Positions 16,753 to 24,632 of a DNA stretch of 58,994 nucleotides are shown one piece after another. The first letter of the stretch is position 1. Every line of letters starts with the position of its first letter. Position numbers and translations under genes: made by a program. The notes beneath the pieces were generated by a model, which was given only the letters and a program-made list of their open reading frames with translations, searched no databases and was not told the origin of the DNA. Source of the stretch: Oligoflexia bacterium (GTDB lineage Bacteria; Bdellovibrionota; UBA1018); assembly GCA_014378465.1 (NCBI GenBank), contig JACMNQ010000030.1:1-58994 (forward strand), written 5' to 3'.

Positions 16753-17707
16753 CCTGACCAAAGATTCCATCAACTGCTTTGAATGGCAGAACCGCTCTTC
16801 TGATTTCCTCGACGGGACTCTCATCGGCACTCCGAGACGTCTGGCCGACGAGCATCTGGACAGCTGTGAAAGCTGCAGTGAAAGGCATCGCCGTTATGTC
16901 ACTCTGCTTTCCACCATTTCATCCCAGCCTCGTGCCGCTGTACCGATCCCCCTTCGCCAGGCACCCCTCGCCTTCAGTCTGCCCAAACTCGATATCAGCA
17001 ATTCACGCTCCAAGTGGCAGCAGACCCCGTGGTTCATACGTACCGGCGTTGAAGGTCTCGGCCTGGCCTGCATCACCCTCATCGTGATTTCCATGGTCCC
17101 CAAGATGCGCAGTCTCTATGAGCGCGGAATTGAGCGCAAACTCGAAGCTTTCAACGTGCATGATGACTCCGAATATACCGAAGATTCCGGCCTGGCATCA
17201 GCACCCCTTGTTCGCGGCAAACCGGTTGACGCTGGCGCGACTTCTCCCACGGGTGAATTCACTCCCGTCATGAACACGGTGCCAGCAGAGGACTTCTCCG
17301 CATCCGAAGGTGAGTCCGAACAGACCGGCAAGAAAATGAAAGTCGGCAACGCCGAGATCTGGCGATTCAACCTCAAGACTGACAGCCCTCACCAGATCAG
17401 ACCTCAGATCGTGAAAACTCTGGTTGACCTGAAGATCCCTGCAAACACTCCCGGCCTCGGGGGCATTGAAGCACCCGGCGGAATCCAGTTTGACCTGCTT
17501 GTTCCCCAGTCCGTGATTCCGAACCTCAAGGCACAGCTTCAGAAACTGGCCGCCAGCGGGCATATTGCTGCGAAAAACGGAGTAAAAGTCGCACTTGTAT
17601 CCAATGACTCAACTTCCAATCAGCCCTTCACTTGGTACAAGAATAAATCCAAACGGGAAATCCCCAAAGGTCGAGCACGCATCGTCATCTGGCTTTCGCA
17701 GATATAA
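16745..17707 (+). CDS. Membrane-bound zinc-finger anti-sigma factor
   Basis: A 320-residue protein. An N-terminal zf-HC2 type zinc-binding domain (Cys near residue 10, then EHLDSCESCSERH, giving C..H-x3-C-x2-C) would hold the ECF sigma factor. One membrane helix follows at about residues 100-120 (LGLACITLIVISMV). An extracytoplasmic region of about 200 residues ends in a domain with HQIRPQIVKTLVDLKIPANT and VPQSVIPNLKAQLQKLAASG. This outer part is probably the signal sensor; I do not recognise it. The ATG at 16745 lies inside the sigma gene. A 20-bp tandem repeat begins right after the stop. Confidence 0.78.
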   Translation: MSDLTKDSINCFEWQNRSSDFLDGTLIGTPRRLADEHLDSCESCSERHRRYVTLLSTISSQPRAAVPIPLRQAPLAFSLPKLDISNSRSKWQQTPWFIRTGVEGLGLACITLIVISMVPKMRSLYERGIERKLEAFNVHDDSEYTEDSGLASAPLVRGKPVDAGATSPTGEFTPVMNTVPAEDFSASEGESEQTGKKMKVGNAEIWRFNLKTDSPHQIRPQIVKTLVDLKIPANTPGLGGIEAPGGIQFDLLVPQSVIPNLKAQLQKLAASGHIAAKNGVKVALVSNDSTSNQPFTWYKNKSKREIPKGRARIVIWLSQI

Positions 17708-17710
17708 TTC

Positions 17711-17850
17711 GGCTCTGGCACTTGTGGTCCGGCTCTGGCACTTGTGGTCCGGCTCTGGCACTTGTGGTCCGGCTCTGGCACTTGTGGTCCGGCTCTGGCA
17801 CTTGTGGTCCGGCTCAGGCGCTTGTGGTCCGGCTCTGGCGCTTGTGATTG
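17711..17850. repeat. 20-bp tandem repeat, seven units (intergenic minisatellite)
   Basis: Unit GGCTCTGGCACTTGTGGTCC. Units 1-5 (17711-17810) are identical. Unit 6 (17811-17830) has two changes, and unit 7 (17831-17850) is degenerate at its end. There are no spacers, so it is not a CRISPR array. It fills the gap between the convergent anti-sigma gene and the secreted-protein gene. Twenty bases is not a multiple of three, so a frame through it shifts each unit. Length probably varies between strains. Confidence 0.95.
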
Positions 17851-17901
17851 GATTTGACTCCGGCAGATTCGACAACCTGAAGATCGACCTGGAAGCCTCT
17901 A

Positions 17902-19200
17902 TCACTTCGAAGCGTCTTCGATGTCCTTGAGGATCTGATCCACTCGATAGGTGACGTGAATGTTCTGGCCTTTTGCTCGCCGAGGATCGACCTGCTCTTC
18001 AGGATCGTAGCTCTGAAGCTGCTGGACTTCACCCTTGCTCGCGGCTGACATGACGCCGGCACTCTTGGGATCCACGAACAGTCCGTTCGTATTCGAAGGT
18101 GACTTCACTACCGACTTGCCACTCACCGCGCGATTGGCACCCGAGATGATTTCGTGCCGAGCGCCGTTGAATTCCTCCTGACTGGCCTTGCTCAACTTCG
18201 GATCGAGAGTGACCGCATCGATCGGGACTGCCTTTGGGGCAAGATCCTTCGCGATTTTCTGAAAGTCGGCATCCTGAACCCCCGCTTCGCGCCTGCGGTC
18301 TTCCCACGATTTTCTAGCCTTCTTGTAGGCGTCATTGTCCACCACCGGCCTGCCGCTTCCATCTTTCTGAATCATGCTCAGTTTGCCGGCGGCAGGATTT
18401 CCTGGCTCACGGTCCACGTCCACGAACTTCACAAAATCTTCCTTCTTCGGCGCATCACCTGCGTGCTGAAGCCAGTTGACGTACTCGGACTGACGAATCT
18501 TGCTCAGCCCGGGATTGGCTTTGATCATGCCGTCAATCTGCTTGAGAGTGGGCACTTCGGGTACTTGGTCCTCAGGTTCCGTATTCCCCACGGCCAATGC
18601 TTCTTCCCGGCTCACGCCTCGGGCATCAGGCTGCCGCGAATTCAGGTTTCCGATCATGTTTTCATTGGACCCTAGCGAAGCTCGCATCTTCTCAAGCGCC
18701 GAAATCTGCACATGCTGATACCGGTTCAGGCAGGATTCGGCATCTTCACTCGCAGTGCAGAAATTACCCAGATTACTGAGAACTTCAGAGTTCTTGCCTT
18801 CTGTGTGGAGCTCCTTGAGACGCTCCAGTTTGCGAATCAAATAGCGACTCTGCAGGGTCACGTTGTCGTTTGCCTTCTGATAGGTGCAGGATTGCCCGCA
18901 CTCCGTTGGGGGAGCCCCAGTGATCACGGTATTTCCTCGCCGGAAAGTCTGGGTGCCATCCGGAACAGCCCCAGGCCCGGTCGTGGCTGGAGCCGGCTTT
19001 GGCGCCTGACCGCCTCCCTCTGAGTTTTTTGCAGCTGCTATTTCAGGTGAAATCTTCTGAGACGCTGCAGGAGCCTTTTTAGAACCGTCAATGGGTCCTG
19101 CCAAGGCGTGCGTACCCGAAATGAAGCAAAGGGCCCCCAAAAGAGCTGTGAAGCTTCGAAACCGACTCAACACGCTTATGGAAACTCGATAATGCGGCAA
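17902..19200 (-). CDS. Large secreted protein of unknown function
   Basis: A 432-residue protein with an N-terminal signal peptide (FRSFTALLGALCFISGTHALA, likely cleavage after ALA). A Pro/Ala/Gly-rich linker (about residues 40-85) follows, then CGQSCTYQKANDN, a helical region with LIRKLERLKELHTEGKN, and a long Lys/Asp/Ala-rich C-terminal half without clear motifs. Four cysteines lie between about residues 97 and 155 and could form disulfides. I do not recognise the family. The start is a TTG at 19200 behind AGAGGA. The last codons form a small stem (TCGAAG-ACG-CTTCGA) just before the TGA. Confidence 0.68.
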   Translation of the reverse strand: MPHYRVSISVLSRFRSFTALLGALCFISGTHALAGPIDGSKKAPAASQKISPEIAAAKNSEGGGQAPKPAPATTGPGAVPDGTQTFRRGNTVITGAPPTECGQSCTYQKANDNVTLQSRYLIRKLERLKELHTEGKNSEVLSNLGNFCTASEDAESCLNRYQHVQISALEKMRASLGSNENMIGNLNSRQPDARGVSREEALAVGNTEPEDQVPEVPTLKQIDGMIKANPGLSKIRQSEYVNWLQHAGDAPKKEDFVKFVDVDREPGNPAAGKLSMIQKDGSGRPVVDNDAYKKARKSWEDRRREAGVQDADFQKIAKDLAPKAVPIDAVTLDPKLSKASQEEFNGARHEIISGANRAVSGKSVVKSPSNTNGLFVDPKSAGVMSAASKGEVQQLQSYDPEEQVDPRRAKGQNIHVTYRVDQILKDIEDASK

Positions 19201-19234
19201 TCGTATCCTCTCTCAAACATCAGACACAGTATGA

Positions 19235-19262
19235 ATTATGAGCTGTTCCCTAAGATAAGCAA
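19235..19262 (-). promoter_or_regulatory. Candidate promoter of the secreted-protein gene
   Basis: On the minus strand TTGCTT (19262-19257), a 16-bp spacer and CATAAT (19240-19235) lie about 35 bp upstream of the TTG start. Both boxes are imperfect. I see no gene in the rest of 19263-19440. Confidence 0.35.
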
Positions 19263-19445
19263 ACACCGGACCTGAAAGCAGATAAAGCCGAAACTCCAAA
19301 TCATTGAAATTAATGACCAATTATACGGCCACCGCACTCATTTTTTGGGAATCTCAATTTTGTCCGACGATCTTTTAGACACTGATCACTGCAGCGACAT
19401 AGGATTCGGAATACGAACCCTTGTCTACAGAGCCCATAAACGAAA

Positions 19446-19476
19446 AAGCCACCTCTTCCAGCGGAAGAGGTGGCTT
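19446..19476 (-). terminator. Intrinsic terminator of the ribosomal super-operon
   Basis: AAGCCACCTCTTCC, loop of 3, GGAAGAGGTGGCTT, followed on the minus strand by a T run. This 14-bp perfect stem lies 35 bp after the rplQ stop. Confidence 0.92.
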
Positions 19477-19511
19477 AGAATTTTCATACTTAAACGGAAA
19501 TCAGCAAGCGA

Positions 19512-20099
19512 TCAGCCGCTGCTTCCACCCGATTTGCCGCCACCTGATGGAGCCTTGCGGGCAGTGACAGCAGACTTCGCAGAAGTTTTAGCCTTCTTTG
19601 GAGCGCCATCGGCCTTTTTCGGCTTCGATGAGAAAAGCTTACGAAAACGATTGAATGGATCAGCAACTTTGCCTTCTCCATCCGGAGCTTCAGCGCCTTC
19701 AGCAGCTGCAGCCTTTGGTTTACGCTTACGATCCAGCTCTGGATGATCTACGAGCTCGAGAACAGCCATTTCGGCTGCATCACCCCAACGGCGGTCAGAA
19801 AGCTTCAAAACGCGGGTGTAACCACCTGCACGTTCTTTGTAGCGTTCTGCCAAGGTCGTGAACAATTTGCTCACCACGTCGTTGTCGCGGGTCCGATCGA
19901 AAGCTAGACGGCGAGATGCAGGCTTGCCAGATTTACCCAAGGTAATCAAACGATCCACAACGCGACGGACTTCCTTCGCTTTCTGGACTGTGGTCACGAT
20001 CTGTTCTTTGTCGATAACAGAGTTGGCCATGTTACGAAACATTGCCATTCTGTGTGAAGTATTACGGCCGAACTTACGACCGTCTACATTATGATTCAT
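19512..20099 (-). CDS. rplQ: 50S ribosomal protein L17 with long C-terminal tail
   Basis: Residues 1 to about 120 are a typical L17: [20 protein letters not shown] and the [15 protein letters not shown] helix. The protein is 195 residues against the usual 115-130. The extra ~70 residues are rich in Lys, Ala, Gly and Ser (for example [18 protein letters not shown], then a [10 protein letters not shown] end) and are probably disordered and RNA-binding. It lies 13 bp after rpoA, the normal order, and is the last gene before the operon terminator. Confidence 0.96.
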   Translation of the reverse strand: MNHNVDGRKFGRNTSHRMAMFRNMANSVIDKEQIVTTVQKAKEVRRVVDRLITLGKSGKPASRRLAFDRTRDNDVVSKLFTTLAERYKERAGGYTRVLKLSDRRWGDAAEMAVLELVDHPELDRKRKPKAAAAEGAEAPDGEGKVADPFNRFRKLFSSKPKKADGAPKKAKTSAKSAVTARKAPSGGGKSGGSSG

Positions 20100-20112
20100 A
20101 CATTACTCCTAA

Positions 20113-21195
20113 TTAATCTTCTACGTCGTCAGTTTCGTCGCCGAAATCTTCAGACTTTTGACGATCGCTCATGATGCGACTTTCATCGACGTCAGAATCA
20201 GCTGGCTTCGGAGGCTGGGTCGGAGGCACGAAACCATCCAACTTCATTCCGAGGCTTAATCCCATTTCACCCAAAATATCCTTGATCTCATTCAAAGACT
20301 TACGACCAAAGTTTTTGGTCTTCAGCATTTCTGCTTCAGTCTTCTGAACAAGTTCATAGATGTACTTGATATTTGCGTTCTGCAAGCAATTGGCAGAGCG
20401 AACAGAAAGTTCAAGTTCTTCAACCGACCGATAAAGGTTCGGATTGAACTGTGAGCTGCCTTCTTCCTTCGCCTGTGCAATCGGCTCCGGCTCTTCTTCA
20501 AAGTTCAAGAACACAGAAAGCTGATCTTTCAGAATCTTCGAACCCAAAGAAATTGCATCTTCAGGATCCACAGAACCGTCGGTCCATACTTCCAAAGTAA
20601 GCTTGTCAAAATCAGTTCTCTGACCGACACGGCTCTGAGTGACAGTGTAATTCACACGGCGGATCGGAGAAAAGAAACTGTCGACCGGAATCCAACCAAC
20701 AGGCATTTCATCATCTTTGTTGTTTTCAGCAGACTGGTAACCACGACCACGGCTGACATTCACTTCAATATGGAGCTTTCCACCCTTGCCGAGGGTAGCG
20801 ATGTGCTGCTCTGGATTGAGAACTTGCACACTTTCTGAGCCCATGATGTCAGCTGCAGAAATCTCGCAAGGTCCAGTCTTTTCGATCAATAAGGTCGCGT
20901 CTTCCGAATGAAGGCGAAAACGCACTTCTTTCAGATTCAAAATGATTTCGGCAACATCTTCAGTCACGTCAGGAATAGGAGTGAACTCATGAAGAACTCC
21001 TTCAATCTTCACTGCGGTAACTGCTGCACCCTGAAGAGAGGACAACATTACGCGACGAAGAGAATTTCCCAAGGTCAGGCCGAATCCACGCTCGAGTGGC
21101 TTTGCGATGAACTTGCCATAGTTCGCCGTCAAGGACTCTTTATCTACATCCAGTGCTTTTGGCTTGATGAGGTCACGCCAATTCTTTTCTAACAT
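20113..21195 (-). CDS. rpoA: RNA polymerase alpha subunit
   Basis: A 360-residue alpha subunit. The N-terminal assembly domain has [20 protein letters not shown] and the C-terminal DNA/activator-binding domain has [19 protein letters not shown] and [17 protein letters not shown]. It is about 30 residues longer than E. coli RpoA because of a Pro/Asp/Glu-rich acidic tail. The ATG at 21195 is preceded by AAAGGAGAG. A strong terminator-like hairpin separates it from rpsD upstream, so rpoA-rplQ expression can be set separately from the other ribosomal genes. Confidence 0.97.
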   Translation of the reverse strand: MLEKNWRDLIKPKALDVDKESLTANYGKFIAKPLERGFGLTLGNSLRRVMLSSLQGAAVTAVKIEGVLHEFTPIPDVTEDVAEIILNLKEVRFRLHSEDATLLIEKTGPCEISAADIMGSESVQVLNPEQHIATLGKGGKLHIEVNVSRGRGYQSAENNKDDEMPVGWIPVDSFFSPIRRVNYTVTQSRVGQRTDFDKLTLEVWTDGSVDPEDAISLGSKILKDQLSVFLNFEEEPEPIAQAKEEGSSQFNPNLYRSVEELELSVRSANCLQNANIKYIYELVQKTEAEMLKTKNFGRKSLNEIKDILGEMGLSLGMKLDGFVPPTQPPKPADSDVDESRIMSDRQKSEDFGDETDDVED

Positions 21196-21266
21196 CAATC
21201 TCTCCTTTGTACCTAGCCGGTCCTCGCTTCGCGTCCCTACTCAGCCATGCGGATCAGTTGGTTGAA

Positions 21267-21292
21267 GGCACAACCGAAAGTGCCTCCGGCAC
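21267..21292 (-). promoter_or_regulatory. Alternative hairpins in the rpoA leader
   Basis: Three arms on the minus strand, GTGCC (21292-21288), GGCAC (21284-21280) and GTGCC (21271-21267), allow either the first two or the last two to pair. They lie between the rpsD-rpoA terminator hairpin and rpoA. A switch, perhaps bound by S4 as in the E. coli alpha operon leader, is possible but unproven. Confidence 0.4.
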
Positions 21293-21314
21293 ATTTCAGC
21301 TCACCCAGTTGCAT

Positions 21315-21348
21315 AAAATAAGCGCTGAAATCCAGCAGATTTCAGCGC
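21315..21348 (-). terminator. Terminator/attenuator between rpsD and rpoA
   Basis: GCGCTGAAATC, 5-base loop, GATTTCAGCGC (21348-21322) is a perfect 11-bp stem. It is followed on the minus strand by TTATTTT. It begins 9 bp after the rpsD stop inside what is normally one operon. Confidence 0.82.
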
Positions 21349-21356
21349 AATCAAAA

Positions 21357-21983
21357 TTACTTCGAGTACAACTCAACAACGAGACGTTCCTGCATTGGAG
21401 CAGTCACATCGTCGCGAGCAGGAAGGTCACGAATACGTGCCTTCATCGAGGTTGCATCAAGCTCGAGCCACTGCGGGATTTCGCGACGCTTAACAGCTTC
21501 GAGGGCACCTGCAATGCGGGCGACTCCACGACTCTTTTCACGAATCTCAACCAGGTCACCTTTGCCAACCATGAAAGATGGGATGTCAACGGCTTTGCCG
21601 TTCACGAAAAAGTGACCATGTCTTACCAACTGGCGAGCCTCTGCGCGAGAATTTGCGAAACCAGACCGGTAAGCAACGTTATCCAAGCGACGCTCAAGCA
21701 TCGACAACAAGTTCGAGCCGGTGATGCCCTTAGTGTTATCTGCTCTTTCGAACACGCTGCGGAATTGCTTTTCCATCAGACCATATATTCTCTTGATCTT
21801 CTGCTTCTCACGGAGCTGAAGGCCATACTCAGAAAACTTGATTCGACCCTGGCCATGCTGACCAGGTGGGTAGCCACGGCGCTCGAATCCACACTTTTCA
21901 GAGTAGCAACGATCACCCTTCAAAAAGAGCTTCTGATTTTCACGACGACAAAGCCGACATACTGAACCACTATAACGAGCCAT
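21357..21983 (-). CDS. rpsD: 30S ribosomal protein S4
   Basis: A 208-residue S4 of the zinc-binding (C+) type: four cysteines lie in VCRLCRRE and [13 protein letters not shown] near the N-terminus. The S4 RNA-binding domain follows ([34 protein letters not shown]). S4 starts 30S assembly and in E. coli represses its own operon. It starts 3 bp after the rpsK stop. An 11-bp hairpin with a T tract follows the stop. Confidence 0.97.
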   Translation of the reverse strand: MARYSGSVCRLCRRENQKLFLKGDRCYSEKCGFERRGYPPGQHGQGRIKFSEYGLQLREKQKIKRIYGLMEKQFRSVFERADNTKGITGSNLLSMLERRLDNVAYRSGFANSRAEARQLVRHGHFFVNGKAVDIPSFMVGKGDLVEIREKSRGVARIAGALEAVKRREIPQWLELDATSMKARIRDLPARDDVTAPMQERLVVELYSK

Positions 21984-21986
21984 GAC

Positions 21987-22430
21987 TTAGACCCTTCTTC
22001 TCTTCGGCGGGCGGCAGCCGTTATGAGGGATTGGAGTTACATCTTCAATGAAGGTGACGCGGAGACCAACCGAAGACAACGCACGAAGCGCTGACTCACG
22101 ACCAGCCCCTGGACCACTCACGTAGACTTGTACGGAACGCATGCCATTTTCAGCTGCTTTACGACCAGCGTCTTCAGCAGCGACCTGTGCAGCGAAAGGC
22201 GTGTTCTTGCGGGAACCGCGGAACCCCTTTGCACCGGCGCTAGACCAGCAAATAGCGTTACCCATCGTATCGGTAATCGTTACGACAGTATTATTAAACG
22301 AAGAAAGAATATAAACGTTTCCAGCAGAAACGCTCTTTTTGCCCTTCTTGATTTTCTTTACAGCGCCGTCAGCAATGACTGGCGCCGCTTTATTTTCCGC
22401 TTTTGCGGTATCTGACTTCTGTTCCGACAT
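21987..22430 (-). CDS. rpsK: 30S ribosomal protein S11
   Basis: A 147-residue S11. The conserved core runs from [18 protein letters not shown] to the usual basic end [11 protein letters not shown]. The first ~30 residues are an extra Lys/Ala-rich leader ([14 protein letters not shown]), longer than in most bacteria. The ATG at 22430 has AAGGACAGG upstream; an in-frame ATG at 22448 lies before that site and is less likely. It sits between rpsM and rpsD as expected. Confidence 0.97.
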   Translation of the reverse strand: MSEQKSDTAKAENKAAPVIADGAVKKIKKGKKSVSAGNVYILSSFNNTVVTITDTMGNAICWSSAGAKGFRGSRKNTPFAAQVAAEDAGRKAAENGMRSVQVYVSGPGAGRESALRALSSVGLRVTFIEDVTPIPHNGCRPPKRRRV

Positions 22431-22463
22431 AGTTAACCTGTCCTTCAATCCTCTCTGAGATTA

Positions 22464-22841
22464 TTACTTAGAAACAATCTTCTTACCCGCAATCGCTACG
22501 GCTGGGCCCTTGCGAGTACGTGCATTCGAATGGGTACGCTGCCCGTGAACTGGAAGACCCTTACGATGTCTGACACCGCGGTAGCAACCAAGATCCACAA
22601 GGCGTTTAATGTTCATGCTCACTTCACGGCGAAGATCACCTTCCACGCGATGACTGCGATCAATGATTTCACGGATCTTCTGAAGCTCAGCTTCCGTCAA
22701 TCCATCCGATTTTTTGCTCAGATCAATATCTGCCTCAGCCAAAATCTTCTTTGCAGCAGGACGACCAATTCCGTAGATATAGGTCAATGCCACTTCCATA
22801 CGCTTATTGCGTGGGAGATCTACTCCAGCGATACGGGCCAC
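22464..22841 (-). CDS. rpsM: 30S ribosomal protein S13
   Basis: A 125-residue S13 with the usual start [20 protein letters not shown], the helix-two-turn-helix [17 protein letters not shown] and a basic tail that reaches the tRNA sites ([18 protein letters not shown]). The start codon is GTG at 22841, preceded by GGAAGG. It follows rpmJ by 62 bp. Confidence 0.97.
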   Translation of the reverse strand: MARIAGVDLPRNKRMEVALTYIYGIGRPAAKKILAEADIDLSKKSDGLTEAELQKIREIIDRSHRVEGDLRREVSMNIKRLVDLGCYRGVRHRKGLPVHGQRTHSNARTRKGPAVAIAGKKIVSK

Positions 22842-22903
22842 TTACTACCTTCCTTTCAAATCAAATCTTCGTACTGATCGCTCAGTCGAATCACTTCCAA
22901 AAA

Positions 22904-23017
22904 TTAACCCTGGCGCTGCTTATGACGGGGATTTTCGCAAATCACTCGTACAACCCCTGCGCGGCGGATTACTTTACACTTTTCGCAAATCTTCTTTACA
23001 GATGCGCGTACTTTCAT
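22904..23017 (-). CDS. rpmJ: 50S ribosomal protein L36
   Basis: A 37-residue reading frame beginning [19 protein letters not shown] and ending RHKQRQG, the complete zinc-ribbon L36. The CxxC, third Cys (VICEN) and His (PRH) ligands are all present. GGAG lies 5 bp before the ATG. Its position between map and rpsM is canonical and confirms that infA is expected just upstream. Confidence 0.95.
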   Translation of the reverse strand: MKVRASVKKICEKCKVIRRAGVVRVICENPRHKQRQG

Positions 23018-23028
23018 GCGTCACTCCG

Positions 23029-23202
23029 CTACTTCACACGGCACTTGAAACGTCTTCGAATTGAATCGCAAGACATCATCTCTACCGTAACTTTGTCTAC
23101 AAGCAAAACAATGATGACATTCATCGTCGTTCCACCAGAGATATGAACCAAAACCCCGAAACAGCCCAGCAAATTCTGCCCGACTGCTTCAAAACCCCAG
23201 CT
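23029..23202 (-). pseudogene. infA: Eroded translation initiation factor IF-1 (infA) remnant
   Basis: Between map and rpmJ, where infA normally lies, a 57-codon frame ends with TAG at 23029-23031. Its last 38 codons align without gaps to IF-1: HISG...MN.I..L..DKVTVE....D...R...R. About 16 of 38 residues match E. coli IF-1 as I recall it. Many invariant positions are lost: the KMR that follows HISG is GTT, the Gly of PGD is Val, and SPYD is MSCD. The part before HISG is about six residues short. There is no ATG at the proper place and no Shine-Dalgarno sequence; the frame runs straight on from the map TGA. A rapidly diverged functional gene using TTG, or readthrough of the map stop, cannot be fully excluded. 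Confidence 0.68.
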
Positions 23203-23952
23203 TCAAATTTTTGTCAGAATTTCAGGACCGTTCGGAGTTATTGCAACTGTATGCTCAAAATGAGCTGATAGTGACCTATCTACAGTTACTGCCGTCCAGC
23301 CATCATTCAAAACCTTAACCTCATGACCACCAGCATTAATCATAGGTTCGATAGCGAGCACCATACCTGCCTTTAATAGCAAGCCTTTACCCTTAGGCCC
23401 ATAATTAGGTACCTGAGGATCTTCATGGAGCGCTCTTCCGATCCCGTGACCAACAAATTCCCGTACCACGCCAAATCCAAAAGGTTCAACATATTTCTGG
23501 ATCGCATGACCAATATCAAACACACGATTACCTTCACAACAGGCAGCAATCCCTCGCATAAGACCTTCCTGGGTAACTTCCACCAGTTTTTGAGCCTCAG
23601 ACGATATTGTACCTACAGCAATTGTACGTGCGGAGTCTCCATACCACCCTTCATGGCTAACTCCAAAGTCTAAACCTACAATATCTCCATTTTTTAAGAC
23701 CCTATCTATAGAAGGGATCCCATGAACAACTTCTTCATTGATAGAGATACAAACACAGGCCGGAAAACCGTGATACCCCTTGAAAGCAGGCAGCACTTGA
23801 AGGTCGCGGCAGCGGCCTTCTGCAAACTCATCGAGGTACCCCGTCGTCACCCCAGGTTTAACCAAGTTGACCATTTCTTCCAAAATTTGAGCAACAGCGC
23901 GGCACGCTATACGCATGAAGTCCAACTCACGCTCTGATTTTAGAGAAACCAT
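23203..23952 (-). CDS. map: Methionine aminopeptidase, type I
   Basis: A 249-residue metalloenzyme that removes the initiator Met after deformylation. The catalytic His lies in YHGFPACVCISINEEVVHG, and the metal ligands in GLDFGVSHEGWYGDSART, GHGIGRALHEDP, AIEPMINAG and FEHTVAIT. Length and motifs are normal and the C-terminus (GPEILTKI) is complete. It follows adk by 32 bp. Its TGA is directly followed, in frame, by the infA remnant. The deformylase gene that supplies its substrates lies about 23 kb away in this window. Confidence 0.96.
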   Translation of the reverse strand: MVSLKSERELDFMRIACRAVAQILEEMVNLVKPGVTTGYLDEFAEGRCRDLQVLPAFKGYHGFPACVCISINEEVVHGIPSIDRVLKNGDIVGLDFGVSHEGWYGDSARTIAVGTISSEAQKLVEVTQEGLMRGIAACCEGNRVFDIGHAIQKYVEPFGFGVVREFVGHGIGRALHEDPQVPNYGPKGKGLLLKAGMVLAIEPMINAGGHEVKVLNDGWTAVTVDRSLSAHFEHTVAITPNGPEILTKI

Positions 23953-23984
23953 ATCAAAACCTATATAACCTAACCGTTACCCGA

Positions 23985-24632
23985 TTAGCCAATCAAGCAA
24001 GCATGTAATGCCTGGGCTACCTGGTCAGGCAGCCGAGCCGCCTCAACAGATCGAAGTTTTGCCTGTTTTTTATAGAACTCAACCAAGGGTGCTGTCTGCT
24101 GATGATAAACCATGAGCCGCTTTTCAATGATTTCGGGAAAATCATCGTCGCGCTGAACGATTTCTTTCGATCCACATTGATCGCAAACGCCGCCGCTTTT
24201 CGGAAGGGCATTTTCAATGTGGTACATACTTCCACATTTAATGCACGTGCGACGTCCAGACAACCTTCTGACCAGCTCACTATCTTCAATCCTGAAAAGA
24301 ACTGCCCGATCGACCTTGCGATGGACCGACGCTAGCATCTGGTCCAATGACTCCGCCTGTGAAATTGTCCTAGGAAAACCATCCAGGATGAAACCGGTTT
24401 TACAGTCCTGGAGCAGGATCCGCTCTCCGATCAAGCCAACTACTACCGCATCGGGCACCAACGAACCTTTGTCCATGTATGCTTTGGCTTCCAAACCAAG
24501 CTTGGAACCTTGCTTAATAGCAGAGCGAAGCATATCGCCGGTAGAAAGTTGAGGCCAACTTTTCAGAGTAACGAGTTTTTTAGCTTGCGTCCCTTTTCCA
24601 GACCCGGGAGGGCCAAGTAGCACGAGGATCAT
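23985..24632 (-). CDS. adk: Adenylate kinase
   Basis: A 215-residue enzyme that interconverts ATP + AMP and 2 ADP. It has the P-loop GPPGSGKGTQ, the AMP-site FILDGFPRTISQAE, and a zinc-type LID domain with four Cys (CIKCGSMYH and CDQCGSKE). The ATG overlaps the secY stop as ATGA, so the two are translationally coupled. The order secY-adk-map is standard for the spc operon. Confidence 0.96.
   Translation of the reverse strand: MILVLLGPPGSGKGTQAKKLVTLKSWPQLSTGDMLRSAIKQGSKLGLEAKAYMDKGSLVPDAVVVGLIGERILLQDCKTGFILDGFPRTISQAESLDQMLASVHRKVDRAVLFRIEDSELVRRLSGRRTCIKCGSMYHIENALPKSGGVCDQCGSKEIVQRDDDFPEIIEKRLMVYHQQTAPLVEFYKKQAKLRSVEAARLPDQVAQALHACLIG

Noticed and set aside
17711..17850. CRISPR array
   Set aside because: The 20-bp units are head-to-tail without spacers and there are no cas genes.
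17595..17930. Protein encoded through the 20-bp repeats
   Set aside because: The unit is not a multiple of three, and the frame overlaps the anti-sigma gene's end; it has no start signal.
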